Shown here one piece after another: positions 1-7,564 of a DNA stretch of 17,115 nucleotides. The position numbers and the translations under genes were made by a program. The stretch's first letter is position 1. Each line of letters begins with the position of its first letter. The stretch is from an uncultured Nocardioides sp. (lineage in GTDB: Bacteria > Actinomycetota > Actinomycetes > Propionibacteriales > Nocardioidaceae): assembly GCF_946885725.1 (NCBI RefSeq), contig NZ_CAMPGZ010000082.1, forward strand, positions 1 through 17,115. Direction: 5' to 3'. The notes below the pieces were generated by a model. That model did no database searches. It had not been told where the DNA came from and saw nothing but the letters and a program-made list of their open reading frames with translations.

Positions 1-890
1 TCCCGGGTGGCCTGCGCGCGCGCCGCTTCGACGGCGGCCTGGTCGAGGACGCCACGGTCGAGCACCGCGCGCTCGAACCGGAGGATCGGGTCACGCTCAC
101 GCCACTCGGCGATCTCCTCCTTGGTCCGGTAGAGGTTCTTGTCGGACTTGGAGTGGCCCTTCCACCGGTAGGTGAGGGACTCGACGAGCGTCGGTCCCTC
201 GCCCTGGCGGGCACGGGCGACGGCGTTGCCGACCGCCTGGTGCACGGCCTCGACATCGTTCCCGTCGACCGTGACGCCCGGGATGCCGTAGCCGGCGGCG
301 CGCTCGGCGATGTTCTCGATGGCGAACGACTTCTCGGTGGAGAACGACATGCCGTACTTGTTGTTCTCGCAGAGGAAGACCACCGGGAGCTTCCAGATCG
401 CGGCGAGGTTCACCGCCTCGTGGAAGGCGCCCTCGTTGGCGGCGCCGTCACCGAAGAAGCTGACGACGACGCGGTCCAGGCCGCGCAGCCTGTAGGCGAG
501 CCCGGCGCCGGCGGCGATCGGGATGCCGCCGGCGACGATGCCGTTGGCGCCGAGGTTGCCGGTGGCGACGTCGGCGATGTGCATCGAGCCGCCGCGGCCG
601 CGGCAGTAGCCGGTCTCCTTGGCCAGCAGCTCGGCCATCATCCGCTCGAGGTCGGCGCCCTTCGCGATGCAGTGTCCGTGGCCACGGTGGGTGGAGGTGA
701 TCGCGTCGTCGTCACGGAGCGCGGAGCAGGTGCCGGTCGCCGAGGCCTCCTGTCCGATGGACAGGTGCATGGTGCCGTGCATCAGGCCGCGGGCGAAGAG
801 GTCGTCGACCGCCTCCTCGAAGCGCCGGATCTGCCACATGGTCGTGAGGGTGCGGGTCGCGGTCGCCGCGTCGTCGCCGAGGCTGGTCAT
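1..890 (-). CDS. Thiamine-pyrophosphate-dependent dehydrogenase E1 component, alpha subunit (3' end beyond window)
   Basis: E1-alpha of a 2-oxoacid or acetoin dehydrogenase complex, which decarboxylates its substrate on thiamine pyrophosphate and passes the acyl group to an E2 lipoyl enzyme. About 296 residues are visible; the C-terminus runs off the left edge. The TPP/Mg motif is clear: [10 protein letters not shown] around residues 145-154 followed by CENNKYG at 174-180. Other family signatures are STHRGHGHC at 66-74, GRGGSMH at 98-104 and the phosphorylation-loop-like [10 protein letters not shown] at 241-250. The start is ATG at 890-888, with AGGAA at 903-899 eight bases upstream. The beta subunit and E2 would be expected to the left. 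The pattern resembles acetoin-dehydrogenase-type or branched-chain E1-alpha as much as pyruvate E1-alpha, so I give no gene symbol and do not name the substrate. Two inverted repeats lie in its promoter region. Confidence 0.93.
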   Translation of the reverse strand, partial: MTSLGDDAATATRTLTTMWQIRRFEEAVDDLFARGLMHGTMHLSIGQEASATGTCSALRDDDAITSTHRGHGHCIAKGADLERMMAELLAKETGYCRGRGGSMHIADVATGNLGANGIVAGGIPIAAGAGLAYRLRGLDRVVVSFFGDGAANEGAFHEAVNLAAIWKLPVVFLCENNKYGMSFSTEKSFAIENIAERAAGYGIPGVTVDGNDVEAVHQAVGNAVARARQGEGPTLVESLTYRWKGHSKSDKNLYRTKEEIAEWRERDPILRFERAVLDRGVLDQAAVEAARAQATR

Positions 891-906
891 GCGTGCCGTT
901 CCTATC

Positions 907-920
907 TGCACATATGTGCA
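907..920. promoter_or_regulatory. Perfect palindrome TGCACATATGTGCA (candidate operator)
   Basis: A perfect 14-bp palindrome ends 17 bp upstream of the E1-alpha ATG, just before its AGGAA ribosome-binding site. The following bases extend it into an overlapping near-palindrome, CATATGTGCATATG (911-924). It is markedly AT-richer than its surroundings. It is probably a regulator site in the leader or just downstream of the start point; a role in mRNA structure is an alternative. Confidence 0.55.
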
Positions 921-942
921 TATGGTTGTCACGTATGTACGC

Positions 943-972
943 ACGCTAGGTGACGTGCGTCACCGCTGGCAA
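943..972 (-). promoter_or_regulatory. Putative promoter of the E1-alpha gene
   Basis: Read on the minus strand, TTGCCA (972-967) and TAGCGT (948-943) form a -35/-10 pair separated by 18 bp. The predicted start near 937 gives a leader of about 45 nt that contains the 907-920 palindrome and the AGGAA ribosome-binding site. The -35 and -10 boxes are imperfect and unverified. Confidence 0.5.
949..964. promoter_or_regulatory. Inverted repeat GGTGACG-TG-CGTCACC (candidate operator)
   Basis: Perfect 7-bp arms around a 2-bp centre. It lies almost exactly in the 18-bp spacer between the putative -35 and -10 boxes of the E1-alpha promoter, where a bound dimer would block or remodel RNA polymerase. The cognate regulator is not in the window. 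Confidence 0.6.
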
Positions 973-1034
973 GAGCCGGTCCCGTCGTTTCACCGACGTA
1001 ACACGGCCGCGACGCGCAGGACACGTCCGCTTCC

Positions 1035-1040
1035 TAGCGT
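1035..1040 (+). promoter_or_regulatory. -10 box TAGCGT for leaderless nirD transcript
   Basis: TAGCGT ends 7 nt before the GTG start at 1048, and there is no Shine-Dalgarno sequence between them. This matches the usual actinobacterial leaderless arrangement. No good -35 box is visible. Confidence 0.45.
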
Positions 1041-1047
1041 CGCCGGC

Positions 1048-1410
1048 GTGGGGACCACCGCCTCGACGCCGGAGACGACCGACGACTTCTGGGTGCCGGT
1101 GTGCCCGTTCGTGCGGCTGCCGGTCGACCGCGGTGTCACGGCGCTCGTGCACGGAACGGCGGTGGCGGTGTTTCGCACCGACGACGAGCAGGTGTTCGTG
1201 CTCGGCAACCACGACCCGCTGACCCACACCGGCACGCTCGCGAAGGGGATCGTCGGCACCCGCGACGGGGTGCCGTTCGTCGCGTCGCCCGTGCACCGCA
1301 AGGCGTTCGACCTGCGCACCGGCCAGTGCCTCGACGACCCGCATGTCGCGGTGCCGAGCTACCCCGTACGTGTCGTCGACGGGACCGTGCAGGTGGGGCG
1401 GCGGAGCTGA
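1048..1410 (+). CDS. nirD: NirD-like small subunit of assimilatory nitrite reductase (Rieske-fold)
   Basis: 120 residues, close to the usual NirD length. The small subunit pairs with the sirohaem/FAD large subunit NirB, which reduces nitrite to ammonia with NAD(P)H in the cytoplasm. The sequence opens with FWVPVCPFVRLPVDRGV and carries the core GNHDPLTHTGTLAKGIVG and SPVHRKAFDLRTGQCLDDP. These correspond to the two Rieske-like loops, but without the paired CxH metal-binding motifs, as expected for NirD rather than a true Rieske protein. The GTG at 1048 was chosen because it lies 7 nt after a TAGCGT box and starts just before the conserved domain; the open frame extends far upstream without coding character. 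NirB is not in the window, so this copy stands apart from its partner here. It converges on ispF with a 13-bp gap. Confidence 0.85.
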   Translation: MGTTASTPETTDDFWVPVCPFVRLPVDRGVTALVHGTAVAVFRTDDEQVFVLGNHDPLTHTGTLAKGIVGTRDGVPFVASPVHRKAFDLRTGQCLDDPHVAVPSYPVRVVDGTVQVGRRS

Positions 1411-1423
1411 CTCGGCCGGCCGA

Positions 1424-1903
1424 TCAGGAAGTGGGTACGACGAGTGCCGTCGCGATCGCGGCCACGCCCTCGCCGCGGCCGGTCAGGCCGAGGCCGTCCG
1501 TCGTGGTCGCCGAGACGGTGACAGAAGCGCCGACCGCCTCGGACAGCGCGCGCTCGGCCTCGGCGCGGCGGGGCCCGACCTTGGGGCGGTTGCCGATGAC
1601 CTGCACGGCGACGTTGCCGATCTCGTAGCCGGCCTCGCGAACCCGCCGGGCTGTCTCGGCCAGCAGCCGCACCCCGGAGGCGCCGGCCCACTCCGGCTCC
1701 GCCGTACCGAACTGGGAGCCGAGGTCGCCGAGTCCCGCTGCTGACAGCAGCGCGTCGCAGCACGCGTGCGCGGCGACGTCGCCGTCGGAGTGCCCGGCCA
1801 GGCCCAGCGCCTCGTCGGGGAAGGCGAGCCCGGCCAGGTGCATGGGGACGCCGTCGGCCAGGCGGTGCACGTCGGTGCCGATGCCGGTGCGGGGGAGAGG
1901 CAT
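1424..1903 (-). CDS. ispF: 2-C-methyl-D-erythritol 2,4-cyclodiphosphate synthase
   Basis: IspF makes 2-C-methyl-D-erythritol 2,4-cyclodiphosphate in the non-mevalonate isoprenoid pathway, in the cytoplasm as a trimer with one metal per active site. The 159-residue protein has the family length. It begins with the signature GIGTDVHRL (metal ligands Asp and His), continues with [19 protein letters not shown] (second metal His and the conserved HSDGD), and ends with the substrate-binding [20 protein letters not shown]. The start is ATG at 1903-1901, with CAGGA upstream and the conserved [13 protein letters not shown] beginning. IspD often precedes or is fused to IspF; here no ispD lies next to it. 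Instead ispF is divergent from a molybdoenzyme gene. Function is near certain. Confidence 0.97.
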   Translation of the reverse strand: MPLPRTGIGTDVHRLADGVPMHLAGLAFPDEALGLAGHSDGDVAAHACCDALLSAAGLGDLGSQFGTAEPEWAGASGVRLLAETARRVREAGYEIGNVAVQVIGNRPKVGPRRAEAERALSEAVGASVTVSATTTDGLGLTGRGEGVAAIATALVVPTS

Positions 1904-1962
1904 GTGCGCATCCTGCCCGATGCGCACCCGGCCGACTTGCCGTGATGCGCGAACATAAGGGT

Positions 1963-3504
1963 GTGACGACCGAGGTGCGCAAGGCACGCGGGCACCTCGC
2001 GCTGGCCGGCGCCATCGCGGGCGGGGCCGGCGTCGCCGTCGCGCACGCGCTCACCAACGTGCTCAACGCACGCGCCACGCCGATCCAGTCGGTCGCCGAG
2101 GTGATCATCGCGATCACCCCCGGGCCGGTGGCGGAGTTCTTCATCGGCATCGTCGGGCGCAACGACAAACCGATCCTGGTGGCCGGGGTGACGCTGGCGG
2201 TGATCGGGCTCGGCGCGCTGGCCGGCGTGCTGACCGCCCGCAGCCGGCTGCTGCCCAACCTGATCTTCCTCGGCATGTTCGTGGTCGCCCTCGCCGCCGC
2301 GCTGGCGCGGCCGGGCTTCACCACCACCGCGGTGCTGCCGCTCGCCGCCGGGGCGGTGACCTGGGTCGTCGTCCTGGCCGTGCTGGCCGACGCGGTGCCG
2401 GAGCAGCCCGTCGAGGCGGACGCAGCCGTCGCCCGCGAGGCACAGGCGCGGTCCCGCCGCTATGTCCTTCTGGCGGGCGCCGCGTCCGTGCTGGCGATCG
2501 GGGTCGGTGTCAGCGGGCGGTTCTTCGGTCGCAGCCGCCGCGCGATCGAGACCACCCGCCGTCTGCTGCGCCTTCCGGCGACGCGCGGTGTCGTGCCGCA
2601 GGGAGCGGAGGTCGGCGTACCCGGCCTGACGCCGTGGCGCGTGCCGAACGACGAGTTCTACCGGATCGACACCGCGCTGGTGCTGCCGACCGTCGACCCC
2701 ACCGAGTGGAAGCTCCGCGTGCACGGGATGGTCGACCGCGAGCTGACGCTGACCTACCAGGACCTCATCGCCAACGAGCTCACCGAGGCCTGGGTGACGC
2801 TGTGCTGCGTCTCCAACGAGGTCGGCGGCGACCTGATCGGCAACGCCTGGTGGAGCGGCGTGCGCGTCGCCGACATCCTGGCCCGGGCCGGCGTGAAGCC
2901 GGAGGCCGACGCGGTCAAGCAGACGTCGGCGGACGGCTGGACCTGCGGTACGCCGATCGAGGCGCTCACCGACGGGCGGGACGCGCTGCTCGCCGTGGCC
3001 ATGAACGGGCGGCCGCTCCCGATCGACCACGGGTTCCCGGTGCGCATGGTGGTGCCGGGCCTCTACGGCTTCGTGTCGGCGACGAAGTGGGTCGTCGACC
3101 TCGAGGTGACCCGCTTCGACAAGTTCACGGCCTACTGGACCGAGCGCGGCTGGGCGCCGAAGGCGCCGGTCAAGACGCAGTCGCGCATCGAGATGCCGCG
3201 CGACGGCGCCGACGTGCCGGCCGGTCGGCTGCGCGTCGGCGGCCAGGCGTGGGCGCAGCACACCGGCATCGCCAAGGTCGAGGTGCGGCTCGACGGCAAG
3301 CAGTGGACCGAGGCGCGGCTCGGCCGCGTGCCGAGCAACGACACCTGGGTGCAGTGGGCCGTGCTGCTCGACGTCCCGCCCGGCGACCACACGCTCGCGG
3401 TGCGCGCCACCGACGAGTCCGGCTACACGCAGACGGCCACGCGCCTCGACGTGGTGCCGGACGGCGCGACCGGCTGGCACGTCGTGTCGTTCACTGCGTC
3501 GTGA
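1963..3504 (+). CDS. Polytopic membrane molybdopterin-dependent oxidoreductase (sulfite-oxidase fold) with internal Tat motif
   Basis: 513 residues from GTG 1963. The N-terminal ~185 residues hold about six hydrophobic segments (roughly 12-33, 48-66, 71-91, 97-115, 120-143, 167-185). They are followed by a sulfite-oxidase-type molybdopterin domain (about 225-390) and a Mo-co dimerisation-like C-terminal domain (about 404-500). The likely molybdenum-ligating cysteine is the second Cys of [11 protein letters not shown] (residue 282). SRRYVLL at 164-170, just before the last hydrophobic segment, is a twin-arginine motif. In streptomycetes, polytopic Rieske and molybdoenzyme proteins of this kind are known to use Sec for the early helices and Tat for the last. 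The catalytic domain would therefore face outside; the substrate is unknown. Start choice: GTG 1963 follows GAACAT (1951-1956) by 6 nt and begins MTTEVRK; ATG 1945 is the alternative. Its 3' end overlaps the facing peptidase gene by 14 bp. Confidence 0.88.
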   Translation: MTTEVRKARGHLALAGAIAGGAGVAVAHALTNVLNARATPIQSVAEVIIAITPGPVAEFFIGIVGRNDKPILVAGVTLAVIGLGALAGVLTARSRLLPNLIFLGMFVVALAAALARPGFTTTAVLPLAAGAVTWVVVLAVLADAVPEQPVEADAAVAREAQARSRRYVLLAGAASVLAIGVGVSGRFFGRSRRAIETTRRLLRLPATRGVVPQGAEVGVPGLTPWRVPNDEFYRIDTALVLPTVDPTEWKLRVHGMVDRELTLTYQDLIANELTEAWVTLCCVSNEVGGDLIGNAWWSGVRVADILARAGVKPEADAVKQTSADGWTCGTPIEALTDGRDALLAVAMNGRPLPIDHGFPVRMVVPGLYGFVSATKWVVDLEVTRFDKFTAYWTERGWAPKAPVKTQSRIEMPRDGADVPAGRLRVGGQAWAQHTGIAKVEVRLDGKQWTEARLGRVPSNDTWVQWAVLLDVPPGDHTLAVRATDESGYTQTATRLDVVPDGATGWHVVSFTAS

Positions 3505-4720
3505 GGACAGGCGCCGCCGCCGCGACCTCCTCGGAGACCCCCTCTGAGGCCTCCACGCGTGGCGCCTCGCCGGGCAGCGGCACGTCCGGCGGGCGGATCA
3601 CGTAGACCAGGCCGCGCGAGCGCATCCAGACCCGCGCGAACGCCTCCCGCGGATACACGGTGCGCACCTCGTCGTTGCTCGGGATGCAGTGCGAGGCCGG
3701 GTCGTTGACCACGACGTCGCCGTTCTCGTCGAAGCCGACGATCACCAGCAGGTGTCCCGAGGTGCGGTAGCCCGCACTCGGCAGCTCGTCCTTCTCGAAC
3801 GCGACCGACGCGATCAGCGGGATGCCGGCGGCGACGTACGCCTCCGCCTCGTCGAGATCGCGAAGCCGCGTCACCAACGCCTCGGTCCCGTGCAGCGCGG
3901 CGTAGGCGGTGTTGAACGACCAGTTGCCCGGCCCGCCGTACGCGTGGTCGAACGTGCAGCGGGCGGCGTGCGCGATCGCCGGGTCGGGGTAGCCCTCGCG
4001 TACCCAGCAGAGGTCCTCGGCCGTCGGCCCGAGCCCCCAGGCGCCGAGCACCATCGTCACCGAGGTGGGCGAGCACCAGGACTCCCCGCCGCCGGCCCAC
4101 TGCGGGTACTCCCCGCGGTGCAGCTGCTGGGAGTACGTCGGTACGGCGACCTCGCACCCGCCCGAGCGCGGGGCGCAGCCGACGCCGTCGGCGACCGGCC
4201 CGCCCGAGACAACCGCGGCGACCAGCGACACGGTCGGCAGCGCGCCGCTCTCGGCGGGCCGGAGCAGCGTGACGCGCAGCTGGTAGGCCTGCCAGGTCGT
4301 GCCCTCGCGAGCGGCGAGCTCCTCGACCTGCACCTCGGCCTCGTCGTCGGCCTGACCCTCGACGGTGGTCGGATGGATCGCGGTGTCGGTCTCGGCCCAG
4401 CGGCCCAGCACCCACCAGCGCGACCAGTGCACGCCGTCCGTGCTGGTGCGCGCCTCGATCTCGAGCCACGACCCGTCGGGGGTGCGGGCGTTCCACGACG
4501 GCACCAGGTCGGTGAACGTGTGGCCGGGGCGGACCTCCGGCGACACCCACGCCGTCCACGTGTAGTCGCGTGCCGTGCCGTCGCCGAACGGGTCGGTGTA
4601 GCGACGGGTGCCCGCGTCGGCCTCCGGCGTCAGGCCTGCCGGGCCGGCGACGGTGCCGACGTGCGTGCCGGCGCGCAGGTCCTCCGCGCGCCGGACGTGC
4701 AGGGAGATCTGGCCGTTCAC
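3491..4720 (-). CDS. C39-like cysteine peptidase family protein, second gene of the pair, no signal peptide
   Basis: 409 residues starting at GTG 4720, which overlaps the stop of the preceding paralogue (GTGA), so translation is probably coupled. The N-terminal ~170 residues look like a beta-rich domain (TFTDLVPSWNART, WVLGRWAE). A C39-like papain-fold domain follows with Cys216 in SWCSPTS, His323 in SGHLLVIVGF and Asp340 in VVVNDPA, so the catalytic triad is intact. It matches its upstream neighbour along the length but lacks any N-terminal hydrophobic segment. It also has extra cysteines (182, 189, 238, 255, 345), including CAPRSGGC, which its partner lacks. The same frame stays open to 5260 over the upstream gene, but that extension is shadow sequence. 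Substrate unknown. The 3' end overlaps the convergent molybdoenzyme gene. Confidence 0.8.
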   Translation of the reverse strand: MNGQISLHVRRAEDLRAGTHVGTVAGPAGLTPEADAGTRRYTDPFGDGTARDYTWTAWVSPEVRPGHTFTDLVPSWNARTPDGSWLEIEARTSTDGVHWSRWWVLGRWAETDTAIHPTTVEGQADDEAEVQVEELAAREGTTWQAYQLRVTLLRPAESGALPTVSLVAAVVSGGPVADGVGCAPRSGGCEVAVPTYSQQLHRGEYPQWAGGGESWCSPTSVTMVLGAWGLGPTAEDLCWVREGYPDPAIAHAARCTFDHAYGGPGNWSFNTAYAALHGTEALVTRLRDLDEAEAYVAAGIPLIASVAFEKDELPSAGYRTSGHLLVIVGFDENGDVVVNDPASHCIPSNDEVRTVYPREAFARVWMRSRGLVYVIRPPDVPLPGEAPRVEASEGVSEEVAAAAPVLTTQ

Positions 4721-6012
4721 CACGCTCGTGACGATCCTCGGGCAGGAAGGGGATGGGCCTTGTCGCGCACGACGTACGCCACGCCGCCGGAACCGCCGGC
4801 CGGCCCCCGCTTGAGCCAGGCGTTCTCGAACTGGGCGCGGTCGTAGACGCGGCGCACGCCGGCGTTGCTCGACGCGGCCGGGTCGTTGACCACCACGTCG
4901 CCGTCGGCGGTGAAGCCGACCACGACGAGCAGGTGGCCGTTGGTGGACGAGATCGGCGCGCCCGTGAGCTGGCCGCGGCCGAACGTGATGGAGGTGACGA
5001 CCGGGATGCCGGCGCGGACCAGCGACTCGACGCCGCGCAGCGACACGAACCTCGTGACGAACGCCTTGTGCGTGCGGGTCGCGGCGTAGGCGGTGTTGAA
5101 CGGCCAGTTGCCGGTGCCGTCGTAGCCGTGGTCGTAGGTCATCCGGGCGACGTGGTCGACCACGCGGTCCGGGTGGTTGCTGCCGACCCACGCGGTCTTC
5201 GTCGCGGGCGGCAGCGCCTCGTAGTAGGCGAGCACCATCGCCAGCGAGGTCGGCGAGCACCAGGCCTCGCCGCCTCCGCCGTACGCCGGGAAGTGGCCGT
5301 CGTGGACCATCTGGCTGAACGACGGCACCGGGAGCTCGACGGGCGTGGCGCTGTGCGGCCGGCTGGTGGACACCGACGTCGACGAGGGGATCGCGGACAC
5401 GACCGCGCCGACCGCGTCCACGCGCGGGGTGACGGTCGTCCCGGCCTTGCGGTTCAGGGTGACCCGCAGCCGCCAGGAGGTCATCGGGGTGGTGGCGACG
5501 AACGTGTCGGTGGCGACGCGGGCGAGGTCGTCGGGCTGGCTACCGCGGGAGGTACGGCGGAACTGCTCGCCGGCCTTCTCGCTGGCGGCCCAGCGGCCGA
5601 GGTCGTCCCAGCTGCTGGTGCGGCCGTCCGCCGTGCGGCCGCGGACCTGGATGCGCACGAACGTGCCCGGCGGGGTGGCGGCGTCCCATGACGGGACGAG
5701 CTCGGTGAACGCGAACCCGGGCGTGGTCCACGGCGAGGTCCAGGAGCCGCGCTCATAGGTCGTGCCGCGCACGCGGCTGGTCGCCGTCGGCGCGTCGAGC
5801 CGGACCTTGCCCTTGGCCACACGCACCGCGCGGGCGGTGCCGGTCGCGAGCGCCTTGCCGGCGTCCCAGGAGGTGTAGGCGACCTTCCGGGCCTCGGAGC
5901 GCCCGGCCTTGCCGGCCTTGGCGGTGGCGGTGGGCGCGACGCCGAGCGTCGTACCGGCACCGAGTGTCAGAGCGAGGGCGACCGGGACCACCGGTCGAAA
6001 GCGGGCAAGCAC
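4717..6012 (-). CDS. Secreted C39-like cysteine peptidase family protein, first gene of the pair
   Basis: 431 residues from GTG 6012. The N-terminus, MLARFRPVVPVALALTLG, runs into a small-residue stretch ending ATAKA: a Sec-type signal peptide. A beta-rich region follows (about 80-205, with FTELVPSWDAATP and DDLGRWAAS), then a C39-like peptidase domain with Cys252 in AWCSPTS, His360 in NGHLLVVVGF and Asp377 in VVVNDPA. The catalytic Cys is the only cysteine in the protein. There is no ABC-transporter domain, so this is not a bacteriocin-processing exporter; a secreted or surface hydrolase is more likely, substrate unknown. The start is ambiguous. TTG 6018 has GGAGGGA (6033-6027) eight bases upstream. 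GTG 6012 lies 6 nt after TACAGT, the leaderless spacing seen elsewhere here. It is followed with a 4-bp overlap by its paralogue. Confidence 0.82.
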   Translation of the reverse strand: MLARFRPVVPVALALTLGAGTTLGVAPTATAKAGKAGRSEARKVAYTSWDAGKALATGTARAVRVAKGKVRLDAPTATSRVRGTTYERGSWTSPWTTPGFAFTELVPSWDAATPPGTFVRIQVRGRTADGRTSSWDDLGRWAASEKAGEQFRRTSRGSQPDDLARVATDTFVATTPMTSWRLRVTLNRKAGTTVTPRVDAVGAVVSAIPSSTSVSTSRPHSATPVELPVPSFSQMVHDGHFPAYGGGGEAWCSPTSLAMVLAYYEALPPATKTAWVGSNHPDRVVDHVARMTYDHGYDGTGNWPFNTAYAATRTHKAFVTRFVSLRGVESLVRAGIPVVTSITFGRGQLTGAPISSTNGHLLVVVGFTADGDVVVNDPAASSNAGVRRVYDRAQFENAWLKRGPAGGSGGVAYVVRDKAHPLPARGSSRAW

Positions 6013-6018
6013 CAGCAA

Positions 6019-6033
6019 ACTGTACGTCCCTCC
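6019..6033 (-). promoter_or_regulatory. Start-deciding site of the C39-like operon: GGAGGGA and TACAGT
   Basis: On the minus strand, GGAGGGA (6033-6027) is the strongest Shine-Dalgarno sequence nearby and would serve a TTG start at 6018. The overlapping TACAGT (6024-6019) could instead be a -10 box giving a leaderless mRNA from GTG 6012. The two readings exclude each other as the main mode. Confidence 0.4.
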
Positions 6034-6040
6034 GTCCCAC

Positions 6041-6062
6041 TGGTTGACTCGAAACCCAACCA
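6041..6062. promoter_or_regulatory. Inverted repeat TGGTTG-N10-CAACCA (candidate operator)
   Basis: Perfect 6-bp arms at 6041-6046 and 6057-6062. They lie in the 130-bp divergent region between the peptidase pair and cysS, over the -35 zone expected for the peptidase promoter. No cognate regulator is identifiable. Confidence 0.35.
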
Positions 6063-6136
6063 CCCCGGCCGTGTTCTCAGCCTCTGACGACCCCATGCTG
6101 CCGCGACGCGCCGCAGGATGCCGCGTTGTTGCTCGT

Positions 6137-6142
6137 TAGTCT
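6137..6142 (+). promoter_or_regulatory. -10 box TAGTCT for leaderless cysS transcript
   Basis: TAGTCT ends 6 nt before GTG 6149, with no Shine-Dalgarno sequence possible in the 6-nt leader. No convincing -35 box is visible. Confidence 0.5.
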
Positions 6143-6148
6143 TGGCGC

Positions 6149-7561
6149 GTGACATTGCGGTTCTACGACACGGCGACCAGGCAGGTCCGCGACTTCGTCC
6201 CCCTCGAGGCGGGCAAGGCGGGCATCTACCTGTGCGGTCTGACCGTGCAGTCCGAGCCGCACGTGGGTCACGTGCGCTCCGGCGTGAACTTCGACGTGCT
6301 CCGCCGGTGGCTCGAGGCGCGCGGGTACGACGTCACGTTCATCCGCAACATCACCGACATCGACGACAAGATCCTGGTGAAGTCCGCGGAGCAGGGCCGC
6401 CCCTGGTACAACCTCGCCTACGCGATGCGCCGCGAGCTCGACGCCGCCTACGACGCGCTCAACGTCGAGCCGCCGACCTACGAGCCGGCCGCGACCGGCC
6501 ACATCCCGGAGATGATCGAGCTGATCAACCGGCTGATCACCAAGGGCCACGCGTACGTCGCAGAGGACGGCTCGGGCGACGTCTACTTCGACGTCCGCTC
6601 GTGGCCGGCGTACGGCGAGCTGACCGGGCAGAAGATCGACGACATGGAGGCAGCCGAGGACGCGGACCCGCGCGGCAAGCGCGACCCGCGCGACTTCGCG
6701 CTGTGGAAGGGCTGGAAGAAGGAGACCGAGCCCGAGACCGCGGCCTGGCCGTCCCCGTGGGGGCCGGGCCGGCCGGGCTGGCACATCGAGTGCTCGGCGA
6801 TGGCGCTGAAGTACCTCGGCGGCGCGTTCGACATCCACGGCGGCGGCGTCGACCTCCGCTTCCCGCACCACGAGAACGAGCAGGCGCAGTCGCGCGCCGC
6901 CGGCTTCGGCTTCGCGTCGTACTGGATGCACAACGCCTGGATCACCACCGCCGGCGAGAAGATGAGCAAGTCGCTCGGCAACTCGCTGACGATCCCGGCG
7001 GTGCTCGAGCGCACGCGCGCGATCGACCTGCGGTTCTACATGGTGGCGGCGCACTACCGGTCGCACGTGGAGTTCTCCTTCGAGGCGCTCGACGAGGCGG
7101 CCGCGGGGTTCCAGCGGATCGAGCACTTCCTCAGCCGCGCCCGCGACGTGCTCGGCGACCTCGAGCCGGGCCGCTGGAGCCCGGAGTTCGAGGCCGCGAT
7201 GGACGACGACCTCGGCACGCCGGCGGCTGTCGCCGCGATCTACGAGGCGGTGCGCGAGGGCAACAAGCTGCTGACCTCCGGCCCGTCCGACGAGCTGCGC
7301 GAGACCGCCGCGTCGGTGCGCGCGATGCTCGGCGTGCTCGGCGTCGACCCGCTCGACGCGCGCTGGGCGACCACCGGGTCGTCGGCGCGCGAGGAGAAGC
7401 TCACCAGTGCCGTCGACGCGTTGGTGGCCTCGCTGCTCGAGCAGCGGCAGAAGGCCCGCGCGGCCAAGGACTTCGCGACCGCCGACGCGATCCGCGACCA
7501 GCTCAAGGGTGCCGGGATCGACCTGGAGGACACCCCCGACGGCCCGAAGTGGAGCCTCTGA
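6149..7561 (+). CDS. cysS: Cysteinyl-tRNA synthetase
   Basis: Class Ia aminoacyl-tRNA synthetase that charges tRNA-Cys in the cytoplasm. 470 residues, full length. The HIGH motif is HVGH at 38-41 (inside [10 protein letters not shown]) and the KMSKS motif is exact at 271-275. The zinc site is complete: Cys29 (YLCG), Cys215 (HIECSAMA), His240 and Glu244 ([11 protein letters not shown]), with the same spacing as in the well-studied enzymes. NITDIDDKI at 67-75 is a family signature. These features exclude the related mycothiol ligase MshC, which is shorter and differs at KMSKS. The GTG start at 6149 gives [11 protein letters not shown], the expected beginning. It forms an operon with rlmB, whose ATG comes 3 nt after the stop, as is usual in actinobacteria. 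Confidence 0.98.
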   Translation: MTLRFYDTATRQVRDFVPLEAGKAGIYLCGLTVQSEPHVGHVRSGVNFDVLRRWLEARGYDVTFIRNITDIDDKILVKSAEQGRPWYNLAYAMRRELDAAYDALNVEPPTYEPAATGHIPEMIELINRLITKGHAYVAEDGSGDVYFDVRSWPAYGELTGQKIDDMEAAEDADPRGKRDPRDFALWKGWKKETEPETAAWPSPWGPGRPGWHIECSAMALKYLGGAFDIHGGGVDLRFPHHENEQAQSRAAGFGFASYWMHNAWITTAGEKMSKSLGNSLTIPAVLERTRAIDLRFYMVAAHYRSHVEFSFEALDEAAAGFQRIEHFLSRARDVLGDLEPGRWSPEFEAAMDDDLGTPAAVAAIYEAVREGNKLLTSGPSDELRETAASVRAMLGVLGVDPLDARWATTGSSAREEKLTSAVDALVASLLEQRQKARAAKDFATADAIRDQLKGAGIDLEDTPDGPKWSL

Positions 7562-7564
7562 CTG

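Noticed and set aside
153..953. Plus-strand frame opposite the E1-alpha gene
   Set aside because: The minus strand encodes a convincing E1-alpha with an intact TPP motif; the plus-strand translation is shadow.
1412..1423. 12-bp palindrome TCGGCCGGCCGA between nirD and ispF
   Set aside because: Composed only of GGCC/CCGG-type words common at this GC content. It has no loop and no T-run, so I do not call a terminator.
4721..5260. N-terminal extension of the second C39-like gene to 5260
   Set aside because: The extension runs over the coding part of the first paralogue in another frame and is Arg-rich nonsense. Homology begins at the GTG that overlaps the preceding stop.
3491..6012. Possibility that the two C39-like genes are one frameshifted gene
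   Set aside because: Each has a complete domain and its own catalytic triad, and the junction is a clean GTGA overlap.
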